From a virus: a stretch of 32,270 nucleotides of DNA. Shown here piece by piece: positions 22,705 to 30,181 of this stretch. A model generated the notes under the pieces. The model searched no databases. It saw only the letters and a program-made list of their open reading frames with translations, and had not been told where the DNA came from. The stretch lies in the IMG/VR virus record IMGVR_UViG_3300042691_004934, positions 1 to 32,270 of that record; one strand, 5' to 3'. A program made the position numbers and the translations under genes. Each line of letters opens with the position of its first letter. Position 1 is the stretch's first letter.

Positions 22705-22840
22705 CGAAATATTGTTTTAATGCATCATTAATAATTTCGTTATAACTTTTACCGGTTCTTACTTTATGAACCATCATTTTATTTTCATTATCCGCATTTA
22801 TACGCGCCGGATATTCCCATTTTTTGAACGTATTTCTCAT
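22655..22840 (-). CDS. small ribbon-helix-helix-like protein
   Basis: 61 aa. MMVHKVRTGKSYNEIINDAL (about residues 22-41) has the pattern of a ribbon-helix-helix repressor core, a short strand followed by SYNEIINDALKQYF. Upstream lies a basic N-terminus (MRNTFKKWEYPARI). It overlaps its neighbours (4 nt upstream, 50 nt downstream). It could be an early regulator, of moderate certainty. Confidence 0.6.
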   Translation of the reverse strand: MRNTFKKWEYPARINADNENKMMVHKVRTGKSYNEIINDALKQYFDGANKGMVDQPIGGSH

Positions 22841-23064
22841 AATTTGAATTTGTTTTTGAAAAAACGCGCATCACTTAATTCATACGCGATTTGTGTGTTT
22901 ATACCTAAATAAAATAAAACGGCCGGATCGGTTGTTGTTATTTCAAAATATGTTCCGGAATCATCTGAATGCAATTGTTTGTAATTAACAACCTCCGCGA
23001 ATATTTTGTTGCATGTACGGCGAAAATCATTCACCATATCATTTTGAACGATAATTGTTATCAT
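22837..23064 (-). CDS. small early protein
   Basis: 75 aa (MITIIVQNDMVNDFRRTCNK ...), predicted beta-alpha-beta-beta-alpha, with YFEITTTDPAVLFYLGINTQ in the second half. It is linked by 4-nt ATGA overlaps to both neighbours. The family is not recognised. Early host-takeover function is possible by position. Confidence 0.7.
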   Translation of the reverse strand: MITIIVQNDMVNDFRRTCNKIFAEVVNYKQLHSDDSGTYFEITTTDPAVLFYLGINTQIAYELSDARFFKNKFKL

Positions 23065-23345
23065 TGTAATTCTGAATTAAATTGTTCAACATTTATTGGA
23101 TTAATTATTTCCTTTCGAAATTCCGGTTTATAGCTGAAAATTAATGATATTTTTCCGGCCTTAATTATGGTGTAATAATCCGCAACATAATCCGTTGGCG
23201 CATTGATTCGGGTGTTGAATTCCAACGCAATTTTTAATAATTGGTTTTTGTCAACGTTGAAACCGATATTGATTTCCTTAGTTGTTGAATCTGCCATCAA
23301 TTCATTTAGCGATTCAATTAATTGTTTGATTTTGTTTGTTTCCAT
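23061..23345 (-). CDS. small early protein
   Basis: 94 aa (METNKIKQLIESLNELMADS ...). A charged N-terminal helix is followed by strands (KEINIGFNVDKNQLLKIALE, then YYTIIKAGKISLIFSYKPEF). It overlaps the 75-aa gene by 4 nt. The family is not recognised. Confidence 0.7.
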   Translation of the reverse strand: METNKIKQLIESLNELMADSTTKEINIGFNVDKNQLLKIALEFNTRINAPTDYVADYYTIIKAGKISLIFSYKPEFRKEIINPINVEQFNSELQ

Positions 23346-23454
23346 TGTTTATGTTTTTTTGTTGTTCTTTTATTAATTTTTGTTCTAAATATTGGATATA
23401 TAATTCTAAATTGAATTGATCCCAATAATACCGGTATTTGATTAATTCCATCAT
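23314..23454 (-). CDS. 46-aa early protein
   Basis: A 46-codon frame (MMELIKYRYYWDQFNLELYI ...) occupies the gap between the 64-aa and 94-aa genes, overlapping the latter by 32 nt. The first half is aromatic-rich and helical, and the second is Lys/Gln/Asn-rich. There is no independent support beyond position and codon use. Confidence 0.5.
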   Translation of the reverse strand: MMELIKYRYYWDQFNLELYIQYLEQKLIKEQQKNINNGNKQNQTIN

Positions 23455-23463
23455 GATTGTGTT

Positions 23464-23658
23464 TTATTGGTTAATTACTAAATAATAAACTCCATTTATA
23501 AATTCAACATAGACACCATCTTTTATACATAATTCTTTTTGTTTTTCCATATCAAACCCGAAATTTGGTTTAATAGGTAAGGAATAAAATTTTACGCCGT
23601 TTTTAGAAAAATAGTTAGTGTAAGCGAATTTTCCTGATTTTAAATTTAAAGTTTTCAT
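23464..23658 (-). CDS. first early gene, small unknown protein
   Basis: 64 aa (MKTLNLKSGKFAYTNYFSKN ...), beta-rich, ending VYVEFINGVYYLVINQ. It is the first gene after the early promoter at ~23691, so it is probably expressed first on infection. Such genes often modify host functions. No family recognised. Confidence 0.7.
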   Translation of the reverse strand: MKTLNLKSGKFAYTNYFSKNGVKFYSLPIKPNFGFDMEKQKELCIKDGVYVEFINGVYYLVINQ

Positions 23659-23690
23659 GATTTCCGTTTTTTAGTGTGATTTTGTTATTA

Positions 23691-23718
23691 CAAATATACA
23701 CTTTATATCGTATGATAT
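23691..23718 (-). promoter_or_regulatory. early promoter with near-palindromic operator
   Basis: TATATTTG on the coding strand (23698-23691) matches the Bacteroidetes -7 box TAnnTTTG, about 27 nt before the start of the 64-aa gene. I see no convincing -33 TTG at proper distance. Immediately upstream, 23705-23718 is a near-palindrome (ATATC-GTAT-GATAT) that would sit in the promoter spacer, a plausible repressor or activator site. Confidence 0.6.
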
Positions 23719-23727
23719 GATAAAAGG

Positions 23728-23752
23728 TTGCAAAAAAAGTAACTTTTTTTTA
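23728..23752. repeat. A/T-rich inverted repeat upstream of early promoter
   Basis: An oligo-A run, GTAAC, then an oligo-T run: AAAAAAAGT and ACTTTTTTT are complementary around a single A. It lies just upstream of the early promoter. As A-tract DNA it could bend the promoter region or be an UP-like element. Confidence 0.45.
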
Positions 23753-23798
23753 AAATAATTTATAAAATACTGAAAATCATTTGAATAAAAACACGAAC

Positions 23799-23853
23799 GG
23801 CCACCCTAATGGATGGCCAATTCATGCGGAAACAAGGCGGAAACCAATCCGCC
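23799..23853 (-). terminator. tandem hairpin terminator of late/lysis operon
   Basis: Two hairpins follow the spanin gene. The first has a 6-bp stem (GGCGGA/TCCGCC, 23836-23853). The second has an 8-bp stem including one G-U (GGCCATCC/GGGTGGCC, 23799-23818, 4-nt loop) followed by GTTCGTGTTTTTATT. The second is a good intrinsic terminator and separates late transcription from the early promoter. Confidence 0.75.
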
Positions 23854-23857
23854 GCAA

Positions 23858-24313
23858 CTATTTTTTTTGTCTTAAACTAACCAAAATCAAAACAAAAAGT
23901 AAACCTATTGATGATATTATTGCCGGAATCACCCACCATTGTTTCACTTTATATTCACGCGCCGGAATTTGATTTCCAACGATTTTTTCAATATATATTG
24001 TATCACCAACACATTCACTATTCACAAAAATGGAATCATGTTTGATCCACACTTTTGTTGTTAAACGATCTTTTGTGATGGTAATTGTATCATGCAATTG
24101 TTTCCAATGGAAAACCGTATCAACCGCCACCGTTTTTATTTGTACGGTGTCGCGGATGGTGTCGATTCTTTGTTTGAACAAATGTGATTCGTATTGTTGT
24201 AAGTAAGCCAAAACGCGTTCCGGCGTTGCCTTATTTACTTTTTTACGAATCCATTGTTCGTTTACGCATCCGCTAATTAGCGGAATCAGGATTATTAATA
24301 TCAGGTTTTTCAT
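23858..24313 (-). CDS. single-gene spanin (u-spanin-like lipoprotein)
   Basis: 151 aa. The N-terminus is a lipoprotein signal with lipobox LISGC (Cys16). The middle is a strand-rich periplasmic part with repeated DT(I/V) units (DTIRDTVQIKTVAVDTV). The C-terminus (about 124-146, WWVIPAIISSIGLLFVLILV) is a membrane helix with a basic end (RQKK). A lipid anchor in the outer membrane plus an inner-membrane helix in one chain is the u-spanin plan, for fusing the two membranes at lysis. It overlaps the holin-like gene by 41 nt. Confidence 0.82.
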   Translation of the reverse strand: MKNLILIILIPLISGCVNEQWIRKKVNKATPERVLAYLQQYESHLFKQRIDTIRDTVQIKTVAVDTVFHWKQLHDTITITKDRLTTKVWIKHDSIFVNSECVGDTIYIEKIVGNQIPAREYKVKQWWVIPAIISSIGLLFVLILVSLRQKK

Positions 24314-24551
24314 TTTGTTTCAATTTTTGCCATGTTGTCAATCCTAATAATGCAAGTATGAACGTTAAATCCATCAATAAGATTTCACCAATATATTCCC
24401 ACCGTTGCGATCTTAACCATTTAACATGAATTACCCAAACCATAACAATGGTTGATAACGCGGTTAATTTTCGAGCTGAATATCCGTTTGATTTCGTGTT
24501 CAACGAATTCAAAACATTTTCAAATATTTCATTTATCCTTTTTTTCACCAA
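24273..24551 (-). CDS. holin-like membrane protein
   Basis: 92 aa from a TTG at 24551, or 91 aa from the GTG immediately after; no ATG is available. Two membrane segments are visible: TALSTIVMVWVIHVKWL (about 29-45) and EILLMDLTFILALLGL (about 56-71), with a hydrophilic C-terminal tail. Size and place between endolysin and spanin fit a class II-type holin. The gene overlaps the 28-aa peptide gene by 23 nt and the spanin by 41 nt. Confidence 0.7.
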   Translation of the reverse strand: MVKKRINEIFENVLNSLNTKSNGYSARKLTALSTIVMVWVIHVKWLRSQRWEYIGEILLMDLTFILALLGLTTWQKLKQNEKPDINNPDSAN

Positions 24552-24615
24552 TGTAAATTGTTATGGCCAAAATAACTAATGATAAAATAAACATAATTGT
24601 TAATTTATAATCCAT
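24529..24615 (-). CDS. 28-aa membrane peptide in lysis cassette
   Basis: The ATG at 24615 overlaps the endolysin stop (TAATG) and opens 28 codons (MDYKLTIMFILSLVILAIT ...), ending inside the holin-like gene. There is one hydrophobic helix followed by GEKKDK, leaving a charged C-terminus in the cytoplasm. It could be a pinholin-like partner or an antiholin. The precise coupling argues for a real gene; function inferred. Confidence 0.55.
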   Translation of the reverse strand: MDYKLTIMFILSLVILAITIYIGEKKDK

Positions 24616-25064
24616 TAAAATGATCTTGTTCCGGTTTTGCTTACTTTTAATATTTGCATCCTATTTGGGCGGATTCTGCATTTTGAAACATGAACCCATG
24701 CCGGATTCGAATCATCCCCAAATTCCCAAATCAATTGATCAAAAATGCAATTTTTTTTAATCCAATCAAATATTTGTTTATTGGTGATACCTCCAAAAAT
24801 ATCCGCATCAATATCCATACTTTCGCCGGTTTGATGTTGCGAAAATTCCGCGCCACCAACTAATTTATTTGTTTCTTTATTTCGGAAAAAACTTGAAATC
24901 CCAATCGGAACACCAAAATGTTCGCGCAATGGTTCAAATATTTCCTTTGCCACATATTGCATGTTTAACAATTGTGTTTCATCCGGAATGTTTTTGATTC
25001 CGGCGCGGATCGCTGCATTGCTTTTTGTGGCTTCCGCTAACGTTATATTTTTTGATATTTCCAT
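24615..25064 (-). CDS. endolysin, M15 family peptidase
   Basis: 149 aa from the ATG at 25064, which overlaps the upstream stop (TAATG). It has the Peptidase M15 zinc site: SSFFRNKETNKLVGGAEFSQ then HQTGESMDID with His77 and Asp84 as ligands, and WVHVS with His125 as the third. Such enzymes cut peptide bonds of peptidoglycan stems (D-Ala-D-Ala or L-Ala-D-Glu type). No signal peptide or cell-wall binding domain is seen. It depends on the neighbouring holin-like proteins for export. Confidence 0.9.
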   Translation of the reverse strand: MEISKNITLAEATKSNAAIRAGIKNIPDETQLLNMQYVAKEIFEPLREHFGVPIGISSFFRNKETNKLVGGAEFSQHQTGESMDIDADIFGGITNKQIFDWIKKNCIFDQLIWEFGDDSNPAWVHVSKCRIRPNRMQILKVSKTGTRSF

Positions 25065-26002
25065 TATATTAATTCGAACGTAAATGATCCGGATAAACCC
25101 CAAACAAACAATGATAAAATATCGGATGTTGTTGCATAATTTTTCGATGGCGATGTTGCCATTTGATACCCTCTATTCCAAAACGCAATATTGCCATCAG
25201 GATTTCGCAATTCAAATATTAATGAATTTCCATTTGTTGAAACGGTGTGTGATCCTGAATTCGCATCACCTATATTTGAACAACTTGCAAAAAATAATGC
25301 GGTTTGATTGTTTTTAAATGTGATGGGTAAATTTTTAAATTTTAATGCGTATGCCGGTGATGTGGTGTAGCTTTGTGATGTTATTATATCAACCTTAAAA
25401 TTAACATGGCATTGTTTGCCTATTATTGAATATCTAAAATATGAATTTGATTGTGGGCGCACTTGCAAATTAATATCATTTCCCAAACCACCAACACCAT
25501 CATTTTGGCAAAAATTAAATGATTCAATAATATTTGCAAATTGATATTGCCCGAATTGCGGATTGATATTTTCAAAAATTTTATTGTGAATTGTTTCGGC
25601 CAACATAGGCATATAAGATCCGGCAACACCATTCAAAACAACACCCTTTCGAACCTGATATGTATCATTAACTGATGCATTTTGAAACGTTTTGTTTCCA
25701 TTTGGATCATAAGTGATCGCAACACCCCAATAATGAACCGCGCCACCTGATAAGGCCGCCGCAACCGAATGCGCATCCACTTGTAAAATTTCACCATTTA
25801 ACGAAATCCATCCGGCCGAAATATCATAATTTGATCCATTCAAAACCGATTCGCATCCCGATATAATAAACGAATCCGCCGGATTAATACCCCACGCCGA
25901 TAATAAACCGGTGAATGCATCGCGAACGGCTTGTTGTTCGAATCTTATATCTTCTAATACAAACGGAAATCCGCCATTTATGTTTGTGATTAATGTATTC
26001 AT
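25064..26002 (-). CDS. tail fibre / receptor-binding protein
   Basis: 312 aa. The N-terminal ~110 residues (INGGFPFVLEDIRFEQQAVR, then FIISGCESVLNGSNYDISAG and WISLNGEILQV) form an attachment domain common in Bacteroidetes phage fibres. The rest is beta-rich with polar repeats and an aromatic end (LSLFVWGLSGSFTFELI), typical of receptor-binding domains. It lies after the gpI-like baseplate protein and before the endolysin, the usual site for the adhesin in Mu-like phages. Host range probably depends on this C-terminal domain. Confidence 0.82.
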   Translation of the reverse strand: MNTLITNINGGFPFVLEDIRFEQQAVRDAFTGLLSAWGINPADSFIISGCESVLNGSNYDISAGWISLNGEILQVDAHSVAAALSGGAVHYWGVAITYDPNGNKTFQNASVNDTYQVRKGVVLNGVAGSYMPMLAETIHNKIFENINPQFGQYQFANIIESFNFCQNDGVGGLGNDINLQVRPQSNSYFRYSIIGKQCHVNFKVDIITSQSYTTSPAYALKFKNLPITFKNNQTALFFASCSNIGDANSGSHTVSTNGNSLIFELRNPDGNIAFWNRGYQMATSPSKNYATTSDILSLFVWGLSGSFTFELI

Positions 26003-26478
26003 TAGTATGATTGGAATTGATATTTTTTAAATGCTAAATTATATTGATCAATTGTTTTTCTTTGCGCAATTTCATTGAACGGCAACGCGATCGGATAAAA
26101 TACCGTAAAATGATTTTGTGATCCGTATTCAATAAAATTTCCAACATAAACCGGCGATAATTCCGCATTGTTGAACAAATATGTTTCCGGTTTTAATTCC
26201 GGTTTATTGAACAAATAAATGAAATCAATCGGCGGTTCCGTTTCAATGTATATGCCACGCGTAATTGGATCATGCAAATCATTCAACGTGTGTTCCAAAT
26301 AAATGGTTTGCGCTGAAAATGTTAACTTGTACTTTATATTTTCGGTTAATGATATAAAACGAATGTTTAATGATTTTAATGCGGCCATTGCGGAATAAAG
26401 GAATTCCAATGTTTTTTCGCCACGTTTGAAATGTGGCAAAACATTATAAATGATTTTATTAAAATCTAAACTAAACAA
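26002..26478 (-). CDS. baseplate protein (gpI/gp48-like)
   Basis: 158 aa. It follows the gpJ-like gene with an 8-nt overlap and starts FSLDFNKIIYNVLPHFKRGE. A helical/strand segment near the middle (LEHTLNDLHDPITRGIYIET) precedes the C-terminal domain. Position and size agree with tail protein I (Mu gp48), which connects the wedge to the fibre. Sequence similarity itself is faint. Confidence 0.6.
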   Translation of the reverse strand: MFSLDFNKIIYNVLPHFKRGEKTLEFLYSAMAALKSLNIRFISLTENIKYKLTFSAQTIYLEHTLNDLHDPITRGIYIETEPPIDFIYLFNKPELKPETYLFNNAELSPVYVGNFIEYGSQNHFTVFYPIALPFNEIAQRKTIDQYNLAFKKYQFQSY

Positions 26479-27337
26479 TGGTTGTGGTTTGATAGTTAAT
26501 AACTGAATTTAACGAATCATAAACTAAATATCCGGCATCAGGCGTATAATTTTGTGATGTGTTGGAATAACTTAATGCGCCATATTTTGCCATTGATGAA
26601 TTCAAACGTACATCAACCACGCCATTTGCATTTTGAATAACATCAACCAATGCCATCACGTTGTAAACACCATTAAACGGCAAATTTCCAATATATGAAT
26701 TGATCGCATCCAAAACCGGATTAACGGCCGGATTTTCCAATTCAAAACCGTTTAAATCTAATATTTGTGCATTATATTGAATATCCAAATTCAATTTCAA
26801 ATCATCACCATTATTCGAAACAACGGATGTTGGCGTTCCAACGAATTTAATTTGATTCAAATATGATATGAATGCGTTTTTTTCTGCCAATGTTAACGGA
26901 ATGGGCAACCCATTTCCATCCAATTTTGCAATTTTAAATCGCACCTGATAACCCAAATCAACAACCGCGCATCGTTTTATAATTTGATTTGCGGTGTTAA
27001 TTGTTGAATAAACATATTGTGATCCATTCCATGTTAATGAATCACCATATTGAAATGCTAATGATTCCGTTTGATACCACAACGGCGTTCCGGCAATAAT
27101 CTCATTTGAACGCGTTTCAATTTGTGCGGAAAATGTATCGAACAATGATTCGTGCGTGTATATCGCAAACGCCACACACCAAAACCACAAACGCCAAATG
27201 GCCACTTTTGATGTGGTTGTTAAATCATTCAATAAGGTTTGCGAATCATCAATTGATGGTTGCAATGCTGTTAATGTTGCCATGTTTTGTTTTTCGGCAA
27301 CAATTTCATCGTATATTTCCGCTATTGATCGCGCCAT
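26471..27337 (-). CDS. baseplate wedge protein (gpJ / Mu gp47-like)
   Basis: 288 aa. The N-terminus (ARSIAEIYDEIVAEKQNM) and the following WRLWFWCVAFAIYTHESLFD and LAFQYGDSL match gpJ-type proteins of Bacteroidetes phages. The middle and C-terminal parts are beta-rich with LNLDIQYNAQILDLNG and a long strand region. It is shorter than Mu gp47. With the gp25-like and gpI-like proteins it builds the baseplate wedge. Confidence 0.8.
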   Translation of the reverse strand: MARSIAEIYDEIVAEKQNMATLTALQPSIDDSQTLLNDLTTTSKVAIWRLWFWCVAFAIYTHESLFDTFSAQIETRSNEIIAGTPLWYQTESLAFQYGDSLTWNGSQYVYSTINTANQIIKRCAVVDLGYQVRFKIAKLDGNGLPIPLTLAEKNAFISYLNQIKFVGTPTSVVSNNGDDLKLNLDIQYNAQILDLNGFELENPAVNPVLDAINSYIGNLPFNGVYNVMALVDVIQNANGVVDVRLNSSMAKYGALSYSNTSQNYTPDAGYLVYDSLNSVINYQTTTIV

Positions 27338-27654
27338 TATTCCACTTTAAATATTTCGCAAAGGTTCAAAAGTTGTTCGGTTAATTCACCCTTATTATTT
27401 AACTCATTTAGGATGGATTTAATTTCTTTTGATTCCAAATCGGTGAATTCAATTTCGAATTCCGATTCCAATCCTTTTTGATTCAACATCATTCGTGTTT
27501 CATCAAAACGAATTTCAAATTCATCCAATTCACTTTGTGTGATTTGTACTTTCTTTTTAATATCCTTACGGATGATTAATTGTTTTAAATTGCCTTTTTC
27601 CGGCATGATCGATTGAATTGTGATTCGATCAATTAAGTTGATTTTTGTTTCCAT
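27337..27654 (-). CDS. small baseplate-region protein
   Basis: 105 aa (METKINLIDRITIQSIMPEK ...), charged and helical, with DEFEIRFDETRMMLNQKGLE in the middle. It lies between the 89-aa gene and gpJ, with one-base overlap to the latter. A family could not be recognised. It may be an assembly factor. Confidence 0.7.
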   Translation of the reverse strand: METKINLIDRITIQSIMPEKGNLKQLIIRKDIKKKVQITQSELDEFEIRFDETRMMLNQKGLESEFEIEFTDLESKEIKSILNELNNKGELTEQLLNLCEIFKVE

Positions 27655-27660
27655 TTGTTG

Positions 27661-27930
27661 CTATTCTATATTGTTTATTCCGTAAACACTTTTTAATTTT
27701 TCAACACCTTTTAAATCCGCTTGTTCCAAAACGGTTTGCATATCTAAGGAATCAAAAACCAAATTAAAAAAAGTTAATTCCGGTGTTTTGTAATTATCAG
27801 GAATTTCGAAATCCTGAATTTCGGATATGATTTCAAATTTAATATTTGCCTGAAATGTTGATGTTCCGTTTTCAATATCCACATCGGCCGATCCGGCTAA
27901 AATAGTTGTTTTTAAATGTTTATATTTCAT
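27661..27930 (-). CDS. small baseplate-region protein
   Basis: 89 aa (MKYKHLKTTILAGSADVDIE ...), beginning with strands (TFQANIKFEIISEIQDFEIP) and ending with a helix (LKGVEKLKSVYGI). Not recognised. It sits between the fibre gene at 27952-29025 and the 105-aa gene. Confidence 0.7.
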   Translation of the reverse strand: MKYKHLKTTILAGSADVDIENGTSTFQANIKFEIISEIQDFEIPDNYKTPELTFFNLVFDSLDMQTVLEQADLKGVEKLKSVYGINNIE

Positions 27931-27951
27931 TTTTTATGGTTTTTATTTATT

Positions 27952-29025
27952 TTACATATTTGTATGTGATACCCTTTGCCACGTTCCGTTTTGGTAAAAA
28001 CAAACATGATTAATTGTTGTGTTATATACCATTAATCCATTTGCCGGTGATGAAATTGCGTTGATTTGTGTTGTGGTCATTCGGGGCAATAAAACACCCT
28101 TATTTGTACTTACAATATCTAAAATTGATGATGTATTTGGCGCATTTGTTCCGATTCCAATTTGCCCAACTTCTGTATATTGTAATATTAATGGGTTTCC
28201 GGTTGTTGCTTGTAATGTTAAAATTTCATTTGCTAATCCACCCCAATATCCACCAATTCCAACACTTGTAATCCTTGCACCACCATTTAAATAGGACAAA
28301 CCCTCTACTTGTAATTTTACAACCGGACTAATTGTTCCAATACCTACCGTTCCATCATTTTGAACACAAAATAATGGACTATTTGAACTATTATCAATTT
28401 TCAATGCGTATGCACCGGATGCGGATGACGATCCAACAACATGAAGTCTTGCTGATGGGGATGATTGATTTATTCCAACATTTGTTCCATTATCAAATAT
28501 TAATGAACTTGATGTGATTGCGCCGTTGGTTGTTCCTTTTAAAACATAGTTTGTTGTTAACGGTGATCCGGTGGCGTGATATGCAATTTGTCCATCAAAC
28601 AAAGGTAAATAAACCGTTCTATTTGCGCCCTGACTTTGGTTGTTGCTTAAATATGTTATGAATATATTATCGCCATCCTTAAAACCAATTGTTTGTCCGG
28701 TATTTAAAACATTTCCGGTTGTTAAAACTTGCGCAATTGTTGGTGTTGATAAACTTAATGTTGCAAATTCCAAACCGGTTTCATCTGATTTAACTCTAAC
28801 TATTTTTAATGATTGCCCCAAATAGGTTGATGGCGTATCGCTTAACTCGATAAATTGATCGTTGTATGATGATATTAATTGTTTTATTTGATTTATTGTT
28901 GCCTTTTTGGATGTTCCGGCCGGATGCGATGTTGTATCACTTACATCAACAACATGAATCAAATCGGCCAAATCTAATGTGATAATTGCCGGAATTGATG
29001 GATCTGTTAACCTCTTTTTTGCCAT
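27952..29025 (-). CDS. tail fibre protein with repeated beta motifs
   Basis: 357 aa. The N-terminus (LTDPSIPAIITLDLADLIHV, then VVDVSDTTSHPAGTSKKATI) is a typical Bacteroidetes fibre attachment domain. The shaft has GIGT-type repeats (GTVGIGTISP, IGQIGIGTNAP-like), and the tip carries GVLLPRMTTTQINAIS and GLMVYNTTINHVCFYQNGTW, a widespread fibre end. There is no S74 chaperone peptidase. It lies between the LysM/gpX gene and the wedge genes and is likely a second fibre. Confidence 0.85.
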   Translation of the reverse strand: MAKKRLTDPSIPAIITLDLADLIHVVDVSDTTSHPAGTSKKATINQIKQLISSYNDQFIELSDTPSTYLGQSLKIVRVKSDETGLEFATLSLSTPTIAQVLTTGNVLNTGQTIGFKDGDNIFITYLSNNQSQGANRTVYLPLFDGQIAYHATGSPLTTNYVLKGTTNGAITSSSLIFDNGTNVGINQSSPSARLHVVGSSSASGAYALKIDNSSNSPLFCVQNDGTVGIGTISPVVKLQVEGLSYLNGGARITSVGIGGYWGGLANEILTLQATTGNPLILQYTEVGQIGIGTNAPNTSSILDIVSTNKGVLLPRMTTTQINAISSPANGLMVYNTTINHVCFYQNGTWQRVSHTNM

Positions 29026-29034
29026 GTTATAAAA

Positions 29035-29352
29035 TTAATTAAATTCAAATCCAATTCCATTTTGAAACATATATTCGCTGCCATCTTGCAACAATTTGTT
29101 TCCATCATCAGGAATATAAAATTCATCCGAATTGTTTGTTGAAAATGTTTCTTTTTTATATTGTTGAATATCTTTTTGCCCAATTAACAAATCATCAATA
29201 TACAATAATGTTCCGGCCGGAATATCGGAATCAAAATTGAAATCCGGATTCAATAATAAAAAATCGGATGTTTTTTCCAATGATCCGTAAAATTGCAAAA
29301 CAATATCCTGAATGTTTTGCCCCTCCGATGAAATAAATTTTTTAATTGCCAT
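29035..29352 (-). CDS. LysM / tail protein X-like
   Basis: 105 aa. Residues ~1-52 form a LysM motif (SSEGQNIQDIVLQFYGSLEK, then FLLLNPDFNFDSDIPAGTLL), as in gpX-type tail proteins; the rest is a Gln/Lys/Asp-rich extension ending NGIGFEFN. gpX-like proteins attach the tail to cell wall or hub. It overlaps the gp25-like gene by one base. Confidence 0.78.
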   Translation of the reverse strand: MAIKKFISSEGQNIQDIVLQFYGSLEKTSDFLLLNPDFNFDSDIPAGTLLYIDDLLIGQKDIQQYKKETFSTNNSDEFYIPDDGNKLLQDGSEYMFQNGIGFEFN

Positions 29353-29660
29353 TATTTTAAACGTTCTGCATCAATAAATATTTTGAATTCTCGATTAACT
29401 ATAATTTTTTTCGGCCGGTAATTATCTGCTTTTAATTGAATTGATATTTGTTGTTTGATGGATGCCGGATTGATCGGCGCGTTGTTCCATTGCATGATCC
29501 CCATTCCAATTAATGGCCATTGATAGTATTGGCCTTTATTGGCTTTTAATAAATGTTGAATGTGTTGTTGATCACTTAAATCAACTAAAAAATCACCGTT
29601 TTGAATTAACACATCCTCAATTGTATTTCCGGTGTCCTCGATCCTTATATCCTTAACCAT
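29352..29660 (-). CDS. baseplate wedge protein (gpW/gp25-like)
   Basis: 102 aa. It begins VKDIRIEDTGNTIEDVLIQN, a common N-terminus for these wedge proteins (Mu gp46/T4 gp25), followed by GQYYQWPLIGMGIMQWNNAP and a C-terminal ADNYRPKKIIVNREFK. Overlaps on both sides are one base. It starts assembly of the sheath from the baseplate. Confidence 0.82.
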   Translation of the reverse strand: MVKDIRIEDTGNTIEDVLIQNGDFLVDLSDQQHIQHLLKANKGQYYQWPLIGMGIMQWNNAPINPASIKQQISIQLKADNYRPKKIIVNREFKIFIDAERLK

Positions 29661-30181
29661 TAATGTTTAATTTTTAAATCTTCAATTGTATTTATATTTA
29701 TTTGCGGAATTACTGATCCGGCGTTAAATGCCGCCGAACTTGCGCCCGAATCCAATGCGCTTAATGCGACAAATCCTGATGCGGTTCCGGCTTTTAATAT
29801 GTTGATTTCGTTTTGCAACGTATTTAATGCCGTTTTTAATATTTCAATATTAACCAAACCGCCATTTGTGCCACCATTGAACAAAACATCATCACAATCA
29901 ATTTTGATTTGTTTGATTTCGGTTGTTAATGATACGAATGTTAATTCATTTGAAACATGCGAAACCAAAACCATTGAATTAATTTCCGGAATGATCACAA
30001 TTCCATTTGTTTTGCCCTCCAATGCTTGCAACAAACAATCAACATATTCAACGCCTGAAACAACCGATTTAACAACACATGTTCGGTTTGTTTCATCGAC
30101 TGAAATAACTTTTGCAAATTCCGAATAAACCATTTCATTTGATTTTGCCAAATCCCTTATTAATTCCCTGATTTTACTCAT
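29660..30181 (-). CDS. baseplate spike (gpV / Mu gp45-like)
   Basis: 173 aa. An OB-like N-terminal domain (YSEFAKVISVDETNRTCVVK, then GIVIIPEINSMVLVSHV) precedes a beta-helix and a C-terminal coiled coil (LKTALNTLQNEINILKAG) with a Ser/Ala-rich tip. This is the spike that pierces the outer membrane during contraction. It overlaps the hub gene by 4 nt. Confidence 0.84.
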   Translation of the reverse strand: MSKIRELIRDLAKSNEMVYSEFAKVISVDETNRTCVVKSVVSGVEYVDCLLQALEGKTNGIVIIPEINSMVLVSHVSNELTFVSLTTEIKQIKIDCDDVLFNGGTNGGLVNIEILKTALNTLQNEINILKAGTASGFVALSALDSGASSAAFNAGSVIPQININTIEDLKIKH

